Source: Clostridium sp. CAG:1024
GTDB lineage: Bacteria > Bacillota > Clostridia > Christensenellales > CAG-138
Reading direction: 5' to 3'
DNA length: 9,339 nt
Assembly (NCBI GenBank): GCA_000432015.1
Contig: HF985482.1
Location: 1-9,339, forward strand
Position numbers and translations under genes: made by a program. Below, piece by piece: positions 1 through 6,908 of the stretch (within the stretch, counting starts at the first letter, position 1; every line of letters begins with the position of its first letter). The notes below the pieces were generated by a model. It was not told the DNA's origin, did not search any database, and was given only the letters and a program-made list of their open reading frames with translations.

Positions 1-503
1 GTCTCGTTCGGCGCGGGCCGAGCGGATGTGACCGTCACATTGCAGACCGCCGTTTCTCCGCTTCCGTTGTTCGCCTCGGCAATGATGCGCGCAGTTCCCG
101 GCGCAAGCCCAATCACAACGCCGTATGCCTCCACGATCGCGACGTCCTCGTTTTCGCTCCGCCACCGCACGGTACGGCATTCCATCGCGCCGGGGTTTTC
201 ATAAGCGACAAGCTGGCAGACGCCGCCGCCGTAGATCGTACTCTCCGTCACGTTGAGATAAAACGGCGGGTCCGGCGTAGGCGTGGGCTGCCGCACAGTC
301 GGTTCCGCCGTCTCCGGCAACAGATCGAGAACAATGTGCTGCGGCGTTTCCCTTCTGCATCCGAACGCCGGCAGGCACGCGAGCATCAAAACAAAAAGCG
401 CCGCAGCCCGCAGGATGCTTGTCCCCCGCGGAACGCGGCGTGTCCTTCGTCTGTCCTCCAGATATCTTTCGGTTTTCGGAAGCGTCTTCCGCATACAGCG
501 CAT
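1..503 (-). CDS. Exported protein with bacterial Ig-like (Big_2) domain, C-terminus cut off by window edge
   Basis: The reading frame is open from the ATG at 503 to the window edge (167 complete residues). Residues 1-30 are strongly basic (a run of Arg around 18-26). A hydrophobic stretch follows at 31-48 and ends in AFGC with Cys49, a marginal lipobox, so this is probably a lipoprotein or otherwise membrane-anchored outside the cell. A Pro/Thr-rich linker (about 65-80) leads into a group-2 bacterial Ig-like domain at about 80-160. It shows the typical W-x-S-x-N/D-x-x-V-A-x-V core (WRSENEDVAIV), then GVVIGLAPGTARI and a closing NVTVT strand. Such domains are structural or adhesive modules on surface proteins; the function beyond the edge is unknown. 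It is the third gene of the minus-strand operon, 20 bases after the kinase-like gene. The start is uncertain: ATG at 503, ATG at 494 (better spaced from the purine-rich AAAGGGAAG), or GTG at 527 overlapping the upstream stop. Confidence 0.8.
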   Translation of the reverse strand, partial: MRCMRKTLPKTERYLEDRRRTRRVPRGTSILRAAALFVLMLACLPAFGCRRETPQHIVLDLLPETAEPTVRQPTPTPDPPFYLNVTESTIYGGGVCQLVAYENPGAMECRTVRWRSENEDVAIVEAYGVVIGLAPGTARIIAEANNGSGETAVCNVTVTSARPAPNE

Positions 504-523
504 CTTCCCTTTCTCTTCGGCGC

Positions 524-1234
524 TCACGCGGAGCGTCCGTCCGCAAGACAGCCGAGCGCATGGCGCAGCTCCAGCGCCGAGGTATACCGTCCGGCTGCAA
601 GTCCCTCCAGCACGGTGTCGAACCGTTTATGGATCGTACCGTGTACCGGCAGAAACAGCAGCCCCAGCATTCTGAGGTCATCCGCGATTCCGCCGCCGGG
701 CGCCGCCGCCGTCAGCAGGCGCGCCCTGCCGTCGCTCGACACATAGACCCGGTCTGCCGTCAGGCTGCCGTGCGGAATGGGGATCGAGTGCAGCACGAGC
801 AGTGCGTCCGCCGCGTCGTTCAGCGCAGTCAGCAGCTCTTTCTCCGTCAGCGGAAACGGGCGGAGCGGCAGCGGAACGCCCTCCGGCATCGCATGAACAC
901 AAAACGCCGCGCCCGCGTCCTCAAATGCGTCCGTAACGGCGATCAGCCCCACGCAGTCTGAAACGCGCAGCAGCGCATCCGCACGGCGGAAGAACGCGGT
1001 GCGATCGTTTCCGTAATACGGCTCCAGGCGCACCCGCTCCCCCGTTTCCGAATCGAATCCCAGATATGCGCCGTTCAACGCCCTGCCCACACGGTAGCGC
1101 CCCTGCAGCCGCGTTCCGAGCGGAATGCGCTGCACGGCGTCCGGTTTCCCGTCGTAGCCGCAGTCCGGGCAGCGTCTCTCAAACAGGCCGAGCGGCGCAA
1201 AGCAGGCGGGACAATGCCGCCGATGCGTTTCCAT
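524..1234 (-). CDS. Zinc-ribbon protein with degenerate Ser/Thr kinase domain (pseudokinase)
   Basis: A protein of 236 residues. The N-terminus has a zinc ribbon, CPAC at 8-11 and CPDC at 22-25. Residues 39-232 follow the course of bacterial Hanks-type kinases of the zinc-ribbon/kinase kind found in clostridia: GTRLQGRYRVGRAL opens the N-lobe, VTDAFEDAGAAFCVHAM matches the hinge strand, and HGSLTADRVYV matches the catalytic loop. The catalytic parts are gone. The glycine-rich loop is shortened to RALNGAY, the ATP-binding Lys of the VAIKEY strand is Glu71, the catalytic Asp and Lys of HGDxK are Ser157 and Thr159, the Asn is Arg162, and the DFG position reads TAA (175-177). No membrane segment is visible, so it is probably cytosolic. 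It starts one base after the metallopeptidase stop (TAATATG) with no visible Shine-Dalgarno site, which suggests translational coupling. The fold is inferred from motif order; phosphotransfer looks impossible, and a binding or scaffold role is speculation. Confidence 0.78.
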   Translation of the reverse strand: METHRRHCPACFAPLGLFERRCPDCGYDGKPDAVQRIPLGTRLQGRYRVGRALNGAYLGFDSETGERVRLEPYYGNDRTAFFRRADALLRVSDCVGLIAVTDAFEDAGAAFCVHAMPEGVPLPLRPFPLTEKELLTALNDAADALLVLHSIPIPHGSLTADRVYVSSDGRARLLTAAAPGGGIADDLRMLGLLFLPVHGTIHKRFDTVLEGLAAGRYTSALELRHALGCLADGRSA

Positions 1235-1235
1235 A

Positions 1236-3065
1236 TTATTTTCGGAGGATGCGCTTCAATTCCTCGGAGAGCCGCTCGATCGAGCCCGGTTCGATCGGGT
1301 CGCGCAGGCCGTTCTCCTCCGTGATCGTGCGAAGCGCGGAGTATTCCGGCCGCATCAGGATCGCGTGATAGGCCGCCGATGCGGCTTCAAAGTCCTCATC
1401 CGCGAGAACGAACAGCTCAAGCGCGGGCAGCATGCTCACCGCATAGCTGATGTAATACAGGGGCGACTGGAACGTGTGCGGGATCGCAACCCATTCCCTT
1501 CCGGTATAGCCGTACAGATCGCCGATCTTATACTCGGAGCCGAGCCTTGCATACAACGCGTTCATTTCCTCGAGCGACATGTCGGGGTTGGCGTACACCT
1601 CCTGCTGGAACTCATCCTCCATGCAGCCGGTGATGACCGAATACAGACCGTCGGCCAAGCGGGAAGAGCGCACCGCCGTTGCCGCGTCGCCGAAAAGCTC
1701 CTCGTAGTACGCGGTCATCAGCATCTCGAGCCCTTGCGAGTCGATCTCCGCGATGTCGAGCGAATCGGATGCGTTCCATCCCGCGGACGGGTTCTGGAAA
1801 TAATTTGCAAAGTGGCCGAGCTCATGGATCAGGGTCGAAGCGCTGCTCTCGTCGTCCGTCCACTGCATGAAGATGAACGGCGATTGGTAGCTTTCAAAAT
1901 AGGTCGTAAAGCTCGTCTCCATCTTTTTGTCGCTCACGGTCGCGGTGTACAGTTCGTTGCGCAGCAGATAGTCAAGCGCCTCAAGCACCTTGGGTGAGAA
2001 CTCCGCCAGCACGTTCCGCATTCTGCTCACGAAGCTGTCCATCGGCGCCCGGATCGCGCCGACCTGCTCGTAGTAGTTATTGCCATAGCTTCCGTAGTAA
2101 TCGAGCGTTGTACGCTCAAACAGCGGCGCCAGATATTCCTTGACCGCCGCATGGAGCGCACGGGCATCCTCCGTAGTAAAATCTCTGCCGTAGCAGTCGT
2201 ACATATAATCCGCATAGCTTTCATATCCGAGCGTCTTTGCGATGCGCGTCCGGATCTTCACAAGCTTCAGGAAAATATCCCCGGCCTGCGCGTTCAAAGA
2301 AGCGTAGTATGCGTCAAACAGCCGGACGTACTCGCTGTAATCCTGTTCCGAGATTGCCGCGATGTCCTCCATCGTGTACTCCCGGCCGCCTTCCTTGAGC
2401 GTAAAGGTGGTCAGCAGGGTGTCGTACTGTGTGGACAGCCGGTTCTCCTCCTCCATGTCCGTCTGGATCTCCGGGCTGTTCAGGCTTTCTCCCGCGTAGA
2501 CCGCGTCCTCAAAGCTCTTTCCGAAGCGATCCGTCATGTCTGCGCCGCTTTCCTGATCTTCAAACAACGCGATGGAAACGTCCGTGAGTGAAAGGTCAAT
2601 GTCGTTCAGCGCGGCGGTCAGCGCATTGTACTCGTCCTGATAATACGGCTCCGTCACGTCCATGGCGTAGAGCACATAGGCGAGCGAGCACTGCGAGTCC
2701 GCCGCATCGTACAGGTCGAGGACCTCCTGATAGCGGGCGATGAGTGTGTCTGCATCGAACTTTCCGCTTTCAAGGTCGCTTTGCAGCTGCTCGATCGCGT
2801 CATAGATCGCATCCGTATCGGGACGCCGGTACTCCATGTCGGAGAATCTGACCTCCGGGCGATCGGATTCGCCGTTCATCCAGTCCGTACTGCCGGGGAC
2901 GGTCTGGACGGGCGCTTCGATCAGGTACGGCGTGACCGCCGCCGAAGGGGACTCCTGCCGTGAGATGAGTTCCGCTGCGATATACATCGCAACGCACCCC
3001 GTGCTCGACAGCGCGATGGCGAGCACCAACAAAACCGCAATACACTTTTTCATCATATTTTTCAT
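1236..3065 (-). CDS. M3-family (oligoendopeptidase-like) zinc metallopeptidase, lipoprotein
   Basis: A protein of 609 residues from the ATG at 3065. It opens with MKNMMKKC and a hydrophobic core, followed by SSTGC (Cys24), a lipoprotein signal peptide, so the enzyme should be anchored outside the membrane. Residues 30-390 are helical and rich in Tyr, Asp and Glu, as in the prolyl-oligopeptidase-like cavity of M3 enzymes. The zinc site is HELGH (His414, Glu415, His418), with the third ligand in AEIDSQ (Glu440) as in the M3 pattern. IPHTFQSPLYYISY (about 528-541) matches the conserved His/Tyr segment that stabilises the transition state in oligoendopeptidases. M3 peptidases cut short peptides; most are cytosolic, so the lipoprotein form is less usual. 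The frame extends upstream to a TTG at 3128, but only the ATG at 3065 puts the signal peptide at the N-terminus. There is no Shine-Dalgarno site before this ATG; see the -10 element next to it. First gene of the minus-strand operon. Confidence 0.88.
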   Translation of the reverse strand: MKNMMKKCIAVLLVLAIALSSTGCVAMYIAAELISRQESPSAAVTPYLIEAPVQTVPGSTDWMNGESDRPEVRFSDMEYRRPDTDAIYDAIEQLQSDLESGKFDADTLIARYQEVLDLYDAADSQCSLAYVLYAMDVTEPYYQDEYNALTAALNDIDLSLTDVSIALFEDQESGADMTDRFGKSFEDAVYAGESLNSPEIQTDMEEENRLSTQYDTLLTTFTLKEGGREYTMEDIAAISEQDYSEYVRLFDAYYASLNAQAGDIFLKLVKIRTRIAKTLGYESYADYMYDCYGRDFTTEDARALHAAVKEYLAPLFERTTLDYYGSYGNNYYEQVGAIRAPMDSFVSRMRNVLAEFSPKVLEALDYLLRNELYTATVSDKKMETSFTTYFESYQSPFIFMQWTDDESSASTLIHELGHFANYFQNPSAGWNASDSLDIAEIDSQGLEMLMTAYYEELFGDAATAVRSSRLADGLYSVITGCMEDEFQQEVYANPDMSLEEMNALYARLGSEYKIGDLYGYTGREWVAIPHTFQSPLYYISYAVSMLPALELFVLADEDFEAASAAYHAILMRPEYSALRTITEENGLRDPIEPGSIERLSEELKRILRK

Positions 3066-3071
3066 GCTATC

Positions 3072-3077
3072 AGTATA
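3072..3077 (-). promoter_or_regulatory. Candidate -10 element (TATACT) abutting the metallopeptidase start
   Basis: On the minus strand TATACT (5 of 6 to TATAAT) lies six bases upstream of the ATG at 3065. A transcript starting at the usual distance would begin at or within a base or two of the ATG, giving a leaderless mRNA. The matching -35 position (3095-3100, TGCAAA) is weak. The absence of a Shine-Dalgarno site at this start fits the idea. A TTGACA at 3128-3123 on the same strand is too far away (45 bases) to pair with it. Confidence 0.45.
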
Positions 3078-3121
3078 CGATACTTTGCCGAAGTTTTGCA
3101 CCCCTTTTCGCAAAAAACTAT

Positions 3122-3150
3122 TTGTCAAGGCGGGTGATTCGTGGTATAAA
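3122..3150 (+). promoter_or_regulatory. Sigma-A promoter with extended -10 for ddl-murF
   Basis: TTGTCA at 3122-3127, a 17-base spacer and TATAAA at 3145-3150, preceded by TGG (3142-3144), giving an extended -10. Five of six positions match consensus in each box. Transcription should start near 3157, leaving a leader of about 48 bases before ddl that contains the GCGAGGT ribosome binding site (3190-3196). The element lies in the 139-base divergent gap between the metallopeptidase and ddl. Confidence 0.8.
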
Positions 3151-3204
3151 TCTTAGGATAGTATGCGTATCGAAACGTTTGAATGGGAAGCGAGGTAATC
3201 CTTT

Positions 3205-4236
3205 ATGAATATCGTAGTGCTTGCGGGCGGTCTGTCGCCCGAGCGGGACGTTTCTCTTTCCTCCGGCGTCATGGCCGCCAACGCGCTCATGGAGTGCGGC
3301 CATAAAGTCGTTCTCGTCGATCTGTTTTTCGGCGCGGAGGAACTTGCAAAGGATCCCGCCGCAGCGTTCGCCGCTGCAAAACCGCTTGCACGGCGCACGA
3401 TCAGCACCGTTGCGCCCGATCTTGACGCGATCCGCAAAGAGCGCAGGACCGGTCTTTCGCCCGACATTGGCTGCGGCGTTGTGGAGCTGTGCAAGGCGGC
3501 GGACATCACATATCTTGCCCTGCACGGCGCGGACGGCGAAAACGGCCGTCTGCAAGCCTTCCTTGATCTGCACGGCATCCGCTACACGGGCAGTCCCTCC
3601 TTCGGCTGCGCGCTCGCCATGCACAAATGGGTGACAAAGCAGCTCTTTTTCGGCGCGGATATTCCGACGCCCCGCGGGCTTCTGCTGAAAAAAGGCGCGC
3701 CCGTTTCCGAATTCCCGCTTCCCTGCGTCGTCAAGCCCTGCTGCGGCGGCTCCTCCATCGGCGTGGCCATCGCACGTACAGCGGCGGAATACAAGGCCTC
3801 CGTGGAAGAGGCGTTCCGCTATGAGGACGAAATCCTTGTCGAAGAATACATCGAGGGCCGTGAATTGACCTGCGGCATGGTCGGCGGGCAGGCGCTGCCC
3901 TGCACGGAGATCATCCCCCGCGAGGGCTTCTATGATTATGCGCACAAATACCAGCCCGGCTGGACGGAAGAGATCACGCCCGCACGCGTTTCCGATGCAG
4001 ATATGCGCAGAATGCAGGAGTTGACGCTGCGCGCCTGCGATACGCTCCACCTGGCGGTCTATGCACGGGCGGACTTTCTGCTTGCCGCGGACGGCAGGCT
4101 CTATTGTCTTGAAGTGAACACGCTGCCCGGCATGACGCCGACAAGCCTTCTGCCGCAGGGCGCCGCGGCCGCGGGCATCGATTACCCGACGCTCTGCGAC
4201 AGGCTCGTTTCGCTTTCCATGAGGAAATACCAATGA
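3205..4236 (+). CDS. ddl: D-alanine--D-alanine ligase
   Basis: This enzyme joins two D-alanines with ATP in the cytosol to make the dipeptide for peptidoglycan precursors. Its 343 residues are normal for the family. The N-terminal substrate domain has AGGLSPERDVSLSSG (7-21) and LHGADGENG (106-114). The ATP-grasp part has VVKP (Lys177), the GGSSIGV loop (181-187), EEY (213-215), ARADF (287-291) and the metal-binding EVNTLPGMTPTSL (303-315; Glu303, Asn305). The omega-loop reads FYDYAHKY (242-249); the Tyr-containing form is typical of D-Ala-D-Ala enzymes, not of VanA-type D-Ala-D-Lac ligases. GENG replaces the usual GEDG, a mild variation. The ATG follows GCGAGGT by about nine bases. The stop overlaps the murF start by four bases (ATGA), so the two are almost certainly cotranscribed and translationally coupled. 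Confidence 0.96.
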   Translation: MNIVVLAGGLSPERDVSLSSGVMAANALMECGHKVVLVDLFFGAEELAKDPAAAFAAAKPLARRTISTVAPDLDAIRKERRTGLSPDIGCGVVELCKAADITYLALHGADGENGRLQAFLDLHGIRYTGSPSFGCALAMHKWVTKQLFFGADIPTPRGLLLKKGAPVSEFPLPCVVKPCCGGSSIGVAIARTAAEYKASVEEAFRYEDEILVEEYIEGRELTCGMVGGQALPCTEIIPREGFYDYAHKYQPGWTEEITPARVSDADMRRMQELTLRACDTLHLAVYARADFLLAADGRLYCLEVNTLPGMTPTSLLPQGAAAAGIDYPTLCDRLVSLSMRKYQ

Positions 4237-5585
4237 TCCCGTTTTTGCTTTCCGAGGCCGTTTCCGCAGTATCCGGCGAATACTTCGGCGATCCCGCGCT
4301 GCTGTCCGAGCAGGTCTGTTCCGTCGTGATCGACAGCCGCAAGGCCGCGCCGCACGCGCTCTATGTACCGATCATCGGACAGATCCACGATGGGCATCGC
4401 TTCATTCCGGCGGCCATGGAGCAGGGCGCGCTGGCAGTGCTGTCCGACCGTCCGCTCACGGACGGCACGCCCCACATCCTCGTTTCCGATACGACGGAGG
4501 CCTTGCAGCGTCTGGCCGAGGCCTATCTTCTGGCGCACCGCATCCCCATTATCGGCATCACAGGGAGCGTCGGAAAGACCACGACAAAGGAGATGCTCTA
4601 CACGGTGCTGTCGCGCCGTTTTTCCGCATTCAAAACGCCCGGCAACCTCAACAATCAAACCGGCGTGCCGCAGGCGGTGTTCCAGCTGGAGAAGGCGCAT
4701 GACCTCGCCATTCTCGAGCTTGGAACGAACCACCCCGGCGAGATCCGCGCCCTTGCCCGCATCGTGCGCCCCGATATCTGCCTCATCACAAACATCGGCG
4801 TTGCGCACATCGAATTCTTCGGTTCGCGCGAGGGCATTTTCCGCGGCAAGACCGAAATGCTCGAATACATGCAGCCCAGCGGTTCCATCATCGTCAACGG
4901 CGACGACGATCTTCTCTCGGCCATCCCCGGCGCAATCTGCTTCGGTCTTGGCGAAAAAAATGCGGTTCGTGCGGTAAACCTAAAGGAAAACGGCCTGTCC
5001 GGCACAGAGTTTACGCTCGTCTGCCGTGGGGGCGAAATGCCCATGCGCGTTCCCGCGCCGGGACGCCACATGGTATACAACGCGCTCGCTGCGGTCGCCG
5101 TCGGGCTGACGCTCGGCATGACGCTCGAGGAGCTGCGCGAGGGTCTCCTGGACTATGCGCCCTCCGCAGGCCGCATGGAGATCAAGCGGACAAAGCGCTT
5201 CACCGTTCTCGACGACAGCTACAACGCGAATCCAACCTCCGTCATGGCAGCGCTCGACGTATTGCAGCGCGCGGAATGTCAACGCCGCGTCTGCATTCTG
5301 GGCGACATGCTGGAGCTTGGGCCGGACTCCGACGCGTTTCATGAGGTCGTCGGACTGTATGCGGCAAGGCATGATGCGGATCTCATTCTGGCGGTCGGCC
5401 CGAACGCGGAGGGCATTTTCCGCGGCGCCGACGCGCTGCGCCCGGGTCGCTGCTTCTACTTTGAAACGCCGGAAGCCCTGCACGCAGCCCTTCCCTCGCT
5501 TTTGCGCGACGACGATACCATCCTCGTCAAAGCCTCGCGCGGCATGCACCTTGAGCACACGGTTGCGCTGCTCGAAACGCTCTGA
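4233..5585 (+). CDS. murF: UDP-N-acetylmuramoyl-tripeptide--D-alanyl-D-alanine ligase
   Basis: MurF adds the D-Ala-D-Ala made by Ddl to UDP-MurNAc-tripeptide, the last cytosolic step of precursor assembly. At 450 residues it has the usual family length. The N-terminal domain has VVIDSRKA (31-38) and HDGH (52-55). The central ATPase domain has the P-loop GITGSVGKTTTKEM (108-121; Lys115), NLNNQTGVP, ELGTNHPGEI and TNIGVAHIEFFGS. The C-terminal Mur ligase domain has DDSYNANPTSVMAAL, ILGDMLELG and VKASRGMHLE. The DDSYNANP segment is characteristic of MurF, as opposed to MurC, MurD, MurE or FolC. It overlaps ddl by four bases and is followed by a hairpin terminator 17 bases past its stop, so the operon appears to be ddl-murF only. 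Confidence 0.96.
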   Translation: MIPFLLSEAVSAVSGEYFGDPALLSEQVCSVVIDSRKAAPHALYVPIIGQIHDGHRFIPAAMEQGALAVLSDRPLTDGTPHILVSDTTEALQRLAEAYLLAHRIPIIGITGSVGKTTTKEMLYTVLSRRFSAFKTPGNLNNQTGVPQAVFQLEKAHDLAILELGTNHPGEIRALARIVRPDICLITNIGVAHIEFFGSREGIFRGKTEMLEYMQPSGSIIVNGDDDLLSAIPGAICFGLGEKNAVRAVNLKENGLSGTEFTLVCRGGEMPMRVPAPGRHMVYNALAAVAVGLTLGMTLEELREGLLDYAPSAGRMEIKRTKRFTVLDDSYNANPTSVMAALDVLQRAECQRRVCILGDMLELGPDSDAFHEVVGLYAARHDADLILAVGPNAEGIFRGADALRPGRCFYFETPEALHAALPSLLRDDDTILVKASRGMHLEHTVALLETL

Positions 5586-5601
5586 CATCGAACGCACATC
5601 T

Positions 5602-5641
5602 GCGGCGGGCCCCCCCCCGGGACGTTCCGCCGCTCTGTTTT
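5602..5641 (+). terminator. Rho-independent terminator after murF
   Basis: GCGGCGG at 5602-5608 pairs perfectly with CCGCCGC at 5627-5633, followed by TCTGTTTT. The 18-base loop contains nine consecutive C (5610-5618) followed by GGG, which may extend the structure. It sits 17 bases after the murF stop and upstream of the next promoter. Confidence 0.7.
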
Positions 5642-5664
5642 CAAAAGCCCCCTCGCCGGGAGCC

Positions 5665-5693
5665 TTGCTCCGCGTTTTTCACTGTGGTATAGT
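5665..5693 (+). promoter_or_regulatory. Extended -10 promoter for the acyltransferase gene
   Basis: TATAGT at 5688-5693 is preceded by TG at 5685-5686 (TGGTATAGT), with TTGCTC 17 bases upstream (5665-5670). The core GTGGTATA is shared with the ddl promoter. The predicted transcription start is 5700-5701, next to or on the A of the ATG at 5701, so the mRNA may be leaderless. The purine-rich AGTAGG (5691-5696) would then fall upstream of the transcript. Confidence 0.6.
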
Positions 5694-5700
5694 AGGTCTC

Positions 5701-6906
5701 ATGGAACGGCCGATGAAATCCGACACAAAGCATATCCCGGCTCTGGACGGTCTGCGCGCCATTGCGATCCTGATGATCGTATGGTATCACTTCTGGCAGC
5801 AGAGCTGGCTGTCTCCGAGCCTTTCGGTGCGCCTGCCCTTTGGGTCGCGCGCTGTTTTTGTGTCGCTCGACATCCTTCCGCGCACAGGCTATCTGTTCGT
5901 CGATCTGCTTTTGCTGCTGTCAGCCTTCTGCCTGTACCTGCCCCACGCACGCTCCATGGTATACGGCGATCCCGTGCCGTCCGTGCGGGGGTTTTATAAG
6001 AAACGTCTTGTCCGCATCGTTCCTCCCTACTATCTCTCGGCGCTTCTGCTGTTTTGCTATGCGCTCCTGACCCGTGCCTACGGCACGGCCGGCGAAGCGA
6101 TCCGCGATCTGCTTGCTACGCTCTCGTTTACACAGGTCTTTTCGCCCCGGACCTATCTCGGTACAAAGATCAACGGCGTGCTCTGGACGGCGGCGGTCGA
6201 AATGCAGTTCTATCTGCTGTTTCCGCTGCTTGCGCGCTGCTTCCGCAAAAAGCCGCTGCTCACCTATCTTTCCATGCTCGGCGCTTCGCTGCTCTTTGTT
6301 TACGGCGTTTCGCTGCCGCGTCCGGAACAGCTGCGCATGCTGCAAAACCAGCTCCCGGCCTTTCTCTCCGTGTTTGCAAACGGTATGGCCGCCGCCTATG
6401 TCTACACGCTGTCGGAAAAGCGGCTCGCAGCGCGCCCGATACGGCTTCTCCCGCTGTTCCTGCTTCCGGTGATCGCGTTTTCACTCGTGCTTTTGAACCG
6501 CATCCGGCACGGCGCTGCTGGCGCGGAATTGCTCCCCGCCTACCAGATGGCGATGCGATACCCGCTCTCGCTCGTGTTCACGCTGCTGCTGCTCGCGCTC
6601 TCGTTTTCCGGCCGCGTGGGGCGGGCGCTTCTCGGCAACCGGATCCTGCGCTTTTTCGCCGCGATCTCCTATGAGCTGTACATCTGGCATCAGTGGATTG
6701 CCGTGCGGCTCAAGGAATGGCGCATCCCCTACTGGGCGGGCGATGCGCTTCCCAACATGACCGGCGACCGTCCCTGGCAGATCCGATACACGGTCATGGT
6801 CTTTTTCGTGGCGATCGCCGCCGCCGCGCTCCTGACCTACTGCTATGAACGCCCCGTCAGCCGCTTGCTTTTACGGGGATCAAAGAATACAACCAAGGAG
6901 GTTTGA
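5701..6906 (+). CDS. Acyltransferase 3 family integral membrane protein
   Basis: A protein of 401 residues, the usual size for the family (Pfam Acyl_transf_3). These membrane enzymes transfer acetyl or other acyl groups to sugars, lipids or cell-wall polymers. Landmarks in order are IPALDGLRAIAILMIVWYHF (12-31, with the probable catalytic His30), VDLLLLLSAFCLYL (67-80), FYKKRLVRIVPPYYL (98-112), GVLWTAAVEMQFYLLFPLL (159-177, Glu167) and SYELYIWHQWIA (323-334). About ten hydrophobic segments are visible. The frame extends further upstream, but that part overlaps murF and the terminator; the LDGLRA motif sits at its normal distance from the ATG at 5701. A second ATG at 5713 is possible. The substrate cannot be read from sequence. 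Neighbouring peptidoglycan genes make an envelope polymer a fair guess but no more. It forms an operon with the TSCPD gene two bases downstream. Confidence 0.88.
   Translation: MERPMKSDTKHIPALDGLRAIAILMIVWYHFWQQSWLSPSLSVRLPFGSRAVFVSLDILPRTGYLFVDLLLLLSAFCLYLPHARSMVYGDPVPSVRGFYKKRLVRIVPPYYLSALLLFCYALLTRAYGTAGEAIRDLLATLSFTQVFSPRTYLGTKINGVLWTAAVEMQFYLLFPLLARCFRKKPLLTYLSMLGASLLFVYGVSLPRPEQLRMLQNQLPAFLSVFANGMAAAYVYTLSEKRLAARPIRLLPLFLLPVIAFSLVLLNRIRHGAAGAELLPAYQMAMRYPLSLVFTLLLLALSFSGRVGRALLGNRILRFFAAISYELYIWHQWIAVRLKEWRIPYWAGDALPNMTGDRPWQIRYTVMVFFVAIAAAALLTYCYERPVSRLLLRGSKNTTKEV
6895..6902 (+). promoter_or_regulatory. Strong ribosome binding site of the TSCPD gene inside the acyltransferase 3' end
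   Basis: AAGGAGGT at 6895-6902 is a near-perfect anti-16S match six bases before the ATG at 6909. It encodes the last Lys-Glu-Val codons of the acyltransferase. It decides the start at ATG 6909 over the TTG at 6903. Confidence 0.9.
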
Positions 6907-6908
6907 TC

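Noticed and set aside
3123..3128. TTGACA on the minus strand as the -35 box of the metallopeptidase promoter
   Set aside because: No -10 box lies 15-19 bases downstream; the good TATACT is 45 bases away. The hexamer is better explained as the reverse of the TTGTCAA around the ddl -35 box.
3118..4233. 371-codon minus-strand frame opposite ddl
   Set aside because: It is a full shadow of a strongly recognised ddl gene; low-complexity, Arg/Ala/Gly-rich composition typical of antisense frames in GC-rich DNA.
3205..4236. Vancomycin-resistance type D-Ala-D-Lac ligase
   Set aside because: The omega-loop keeps the FYDY-x-x-KY form typical of ordinary Ddl, and the partner is murF with no vanH- or vanX-like gene nearby.
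5155..5700. Upstream extension of the acyltransferase frame into murF
   Set aside because: The extension overlaps murF and the terminator and lacks family similarity; the acyltransferase motifs begin at their normal distance from the ATG at 5701.
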